From NCBI GenBank assembly GCA_003516285.1, contig DPCK01000026.1:40147-53059 (forward strand): a stretch of 12,913 nt of DNA, given 5' to 3'. Positions 12,899-12,913 of this stretch are shown piece by piece (position 1 is the stretch's first letter; each line of letters opens with the position of its first letter). The notes under the pieces are model-generated. The model was not told the DNA's origin. It searched no databases and was given only the letters and a program-made list of their open reading frames with translations. Made by a program: the position numbers and the translations under genes. The stretch is from Lutibacter sp. (lineage in GTDB: Bacteria > Bacteroidota > Bacteroidia > Flavobacteriales > Flavobacteriaceae).

Positions 12899-12913
12899 CT
12901 GATTAGTGTTGAC

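Overview
The window is an AT-rich, gene-dense chromosomal segment whose content points to a member of the Bacteroidota, most likely Flavobacteriia. The evidence is Bacteroidota-type outer-membrane proteins, signal peptides ending in Ser-Gln or Ala-Gln, promoter-like elements of the form TTG-N17-21-TAnnTTTG in place of sigma70 boxes, and starts without Shine-Dalgarno sequences. It looks like ordinary vertically inherited housekeeping DNA. I see no phage genes, transposase, integrase, CRISPR array, toxin-antitoxin pair, tRNA or rRNA.

Layout. The left end (1-2649) carries two plus-strand outer-membrane beta-barrel genes. The first is cut by the window edge and resembles the DUF6268 family. The second is a BamA/TamA-like (Omp85) protein with one visible POTRA domain. 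After a 237-bp convergent gap, everything from 2887 to 12802 lies on the minus strand. In order of increasing coordinate these are: a DEAD-box RNA helicase with a short tail (2887-4227); a second DEAD-box helicase with a C-terminal DbpA-type RNA-binding domain and DEFD in place of DEAD (4299-5618); a secreted two-domain M16 zinc peptidase (5747-8530); a DEAH-type superfamily 2 helicase with no ATG start (8793-10370); agmatine deiminase (10592-11629); N-carbamoylputrescine amidase (11629-12519); and a small VF530-family protein (12587-12802).

Transcription units. Two good intrinsic terminators on the minus strand, at 5691-5722 and 8710-8739, close the M16 gene and the DEAH helicase gene. The minus-strand block is therefore several separate units, not one operon. 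The tight pair is aguB-aguA, whose stop and start share one base (TAATG). Together these enzymes convert agmatine to putrescine, and the arginine decarboxylase that would feed them is not in the window. The two DEAD-box genes are tandem with a 71-bp gap and may act on related RNA substrates, but each could have its own promoter.

I did not find a convincing undescribed system. The points most worth a second look are the missing ATG of the DEAH helicase, an orphan plus-strand promoter-like site with an overlapping palindrome at 10461-10492, the DEFD substitution in the DbpA-type helicase, and a nested inverted-repeat element at the right edge that looks like a dispersed intergenic repeat.
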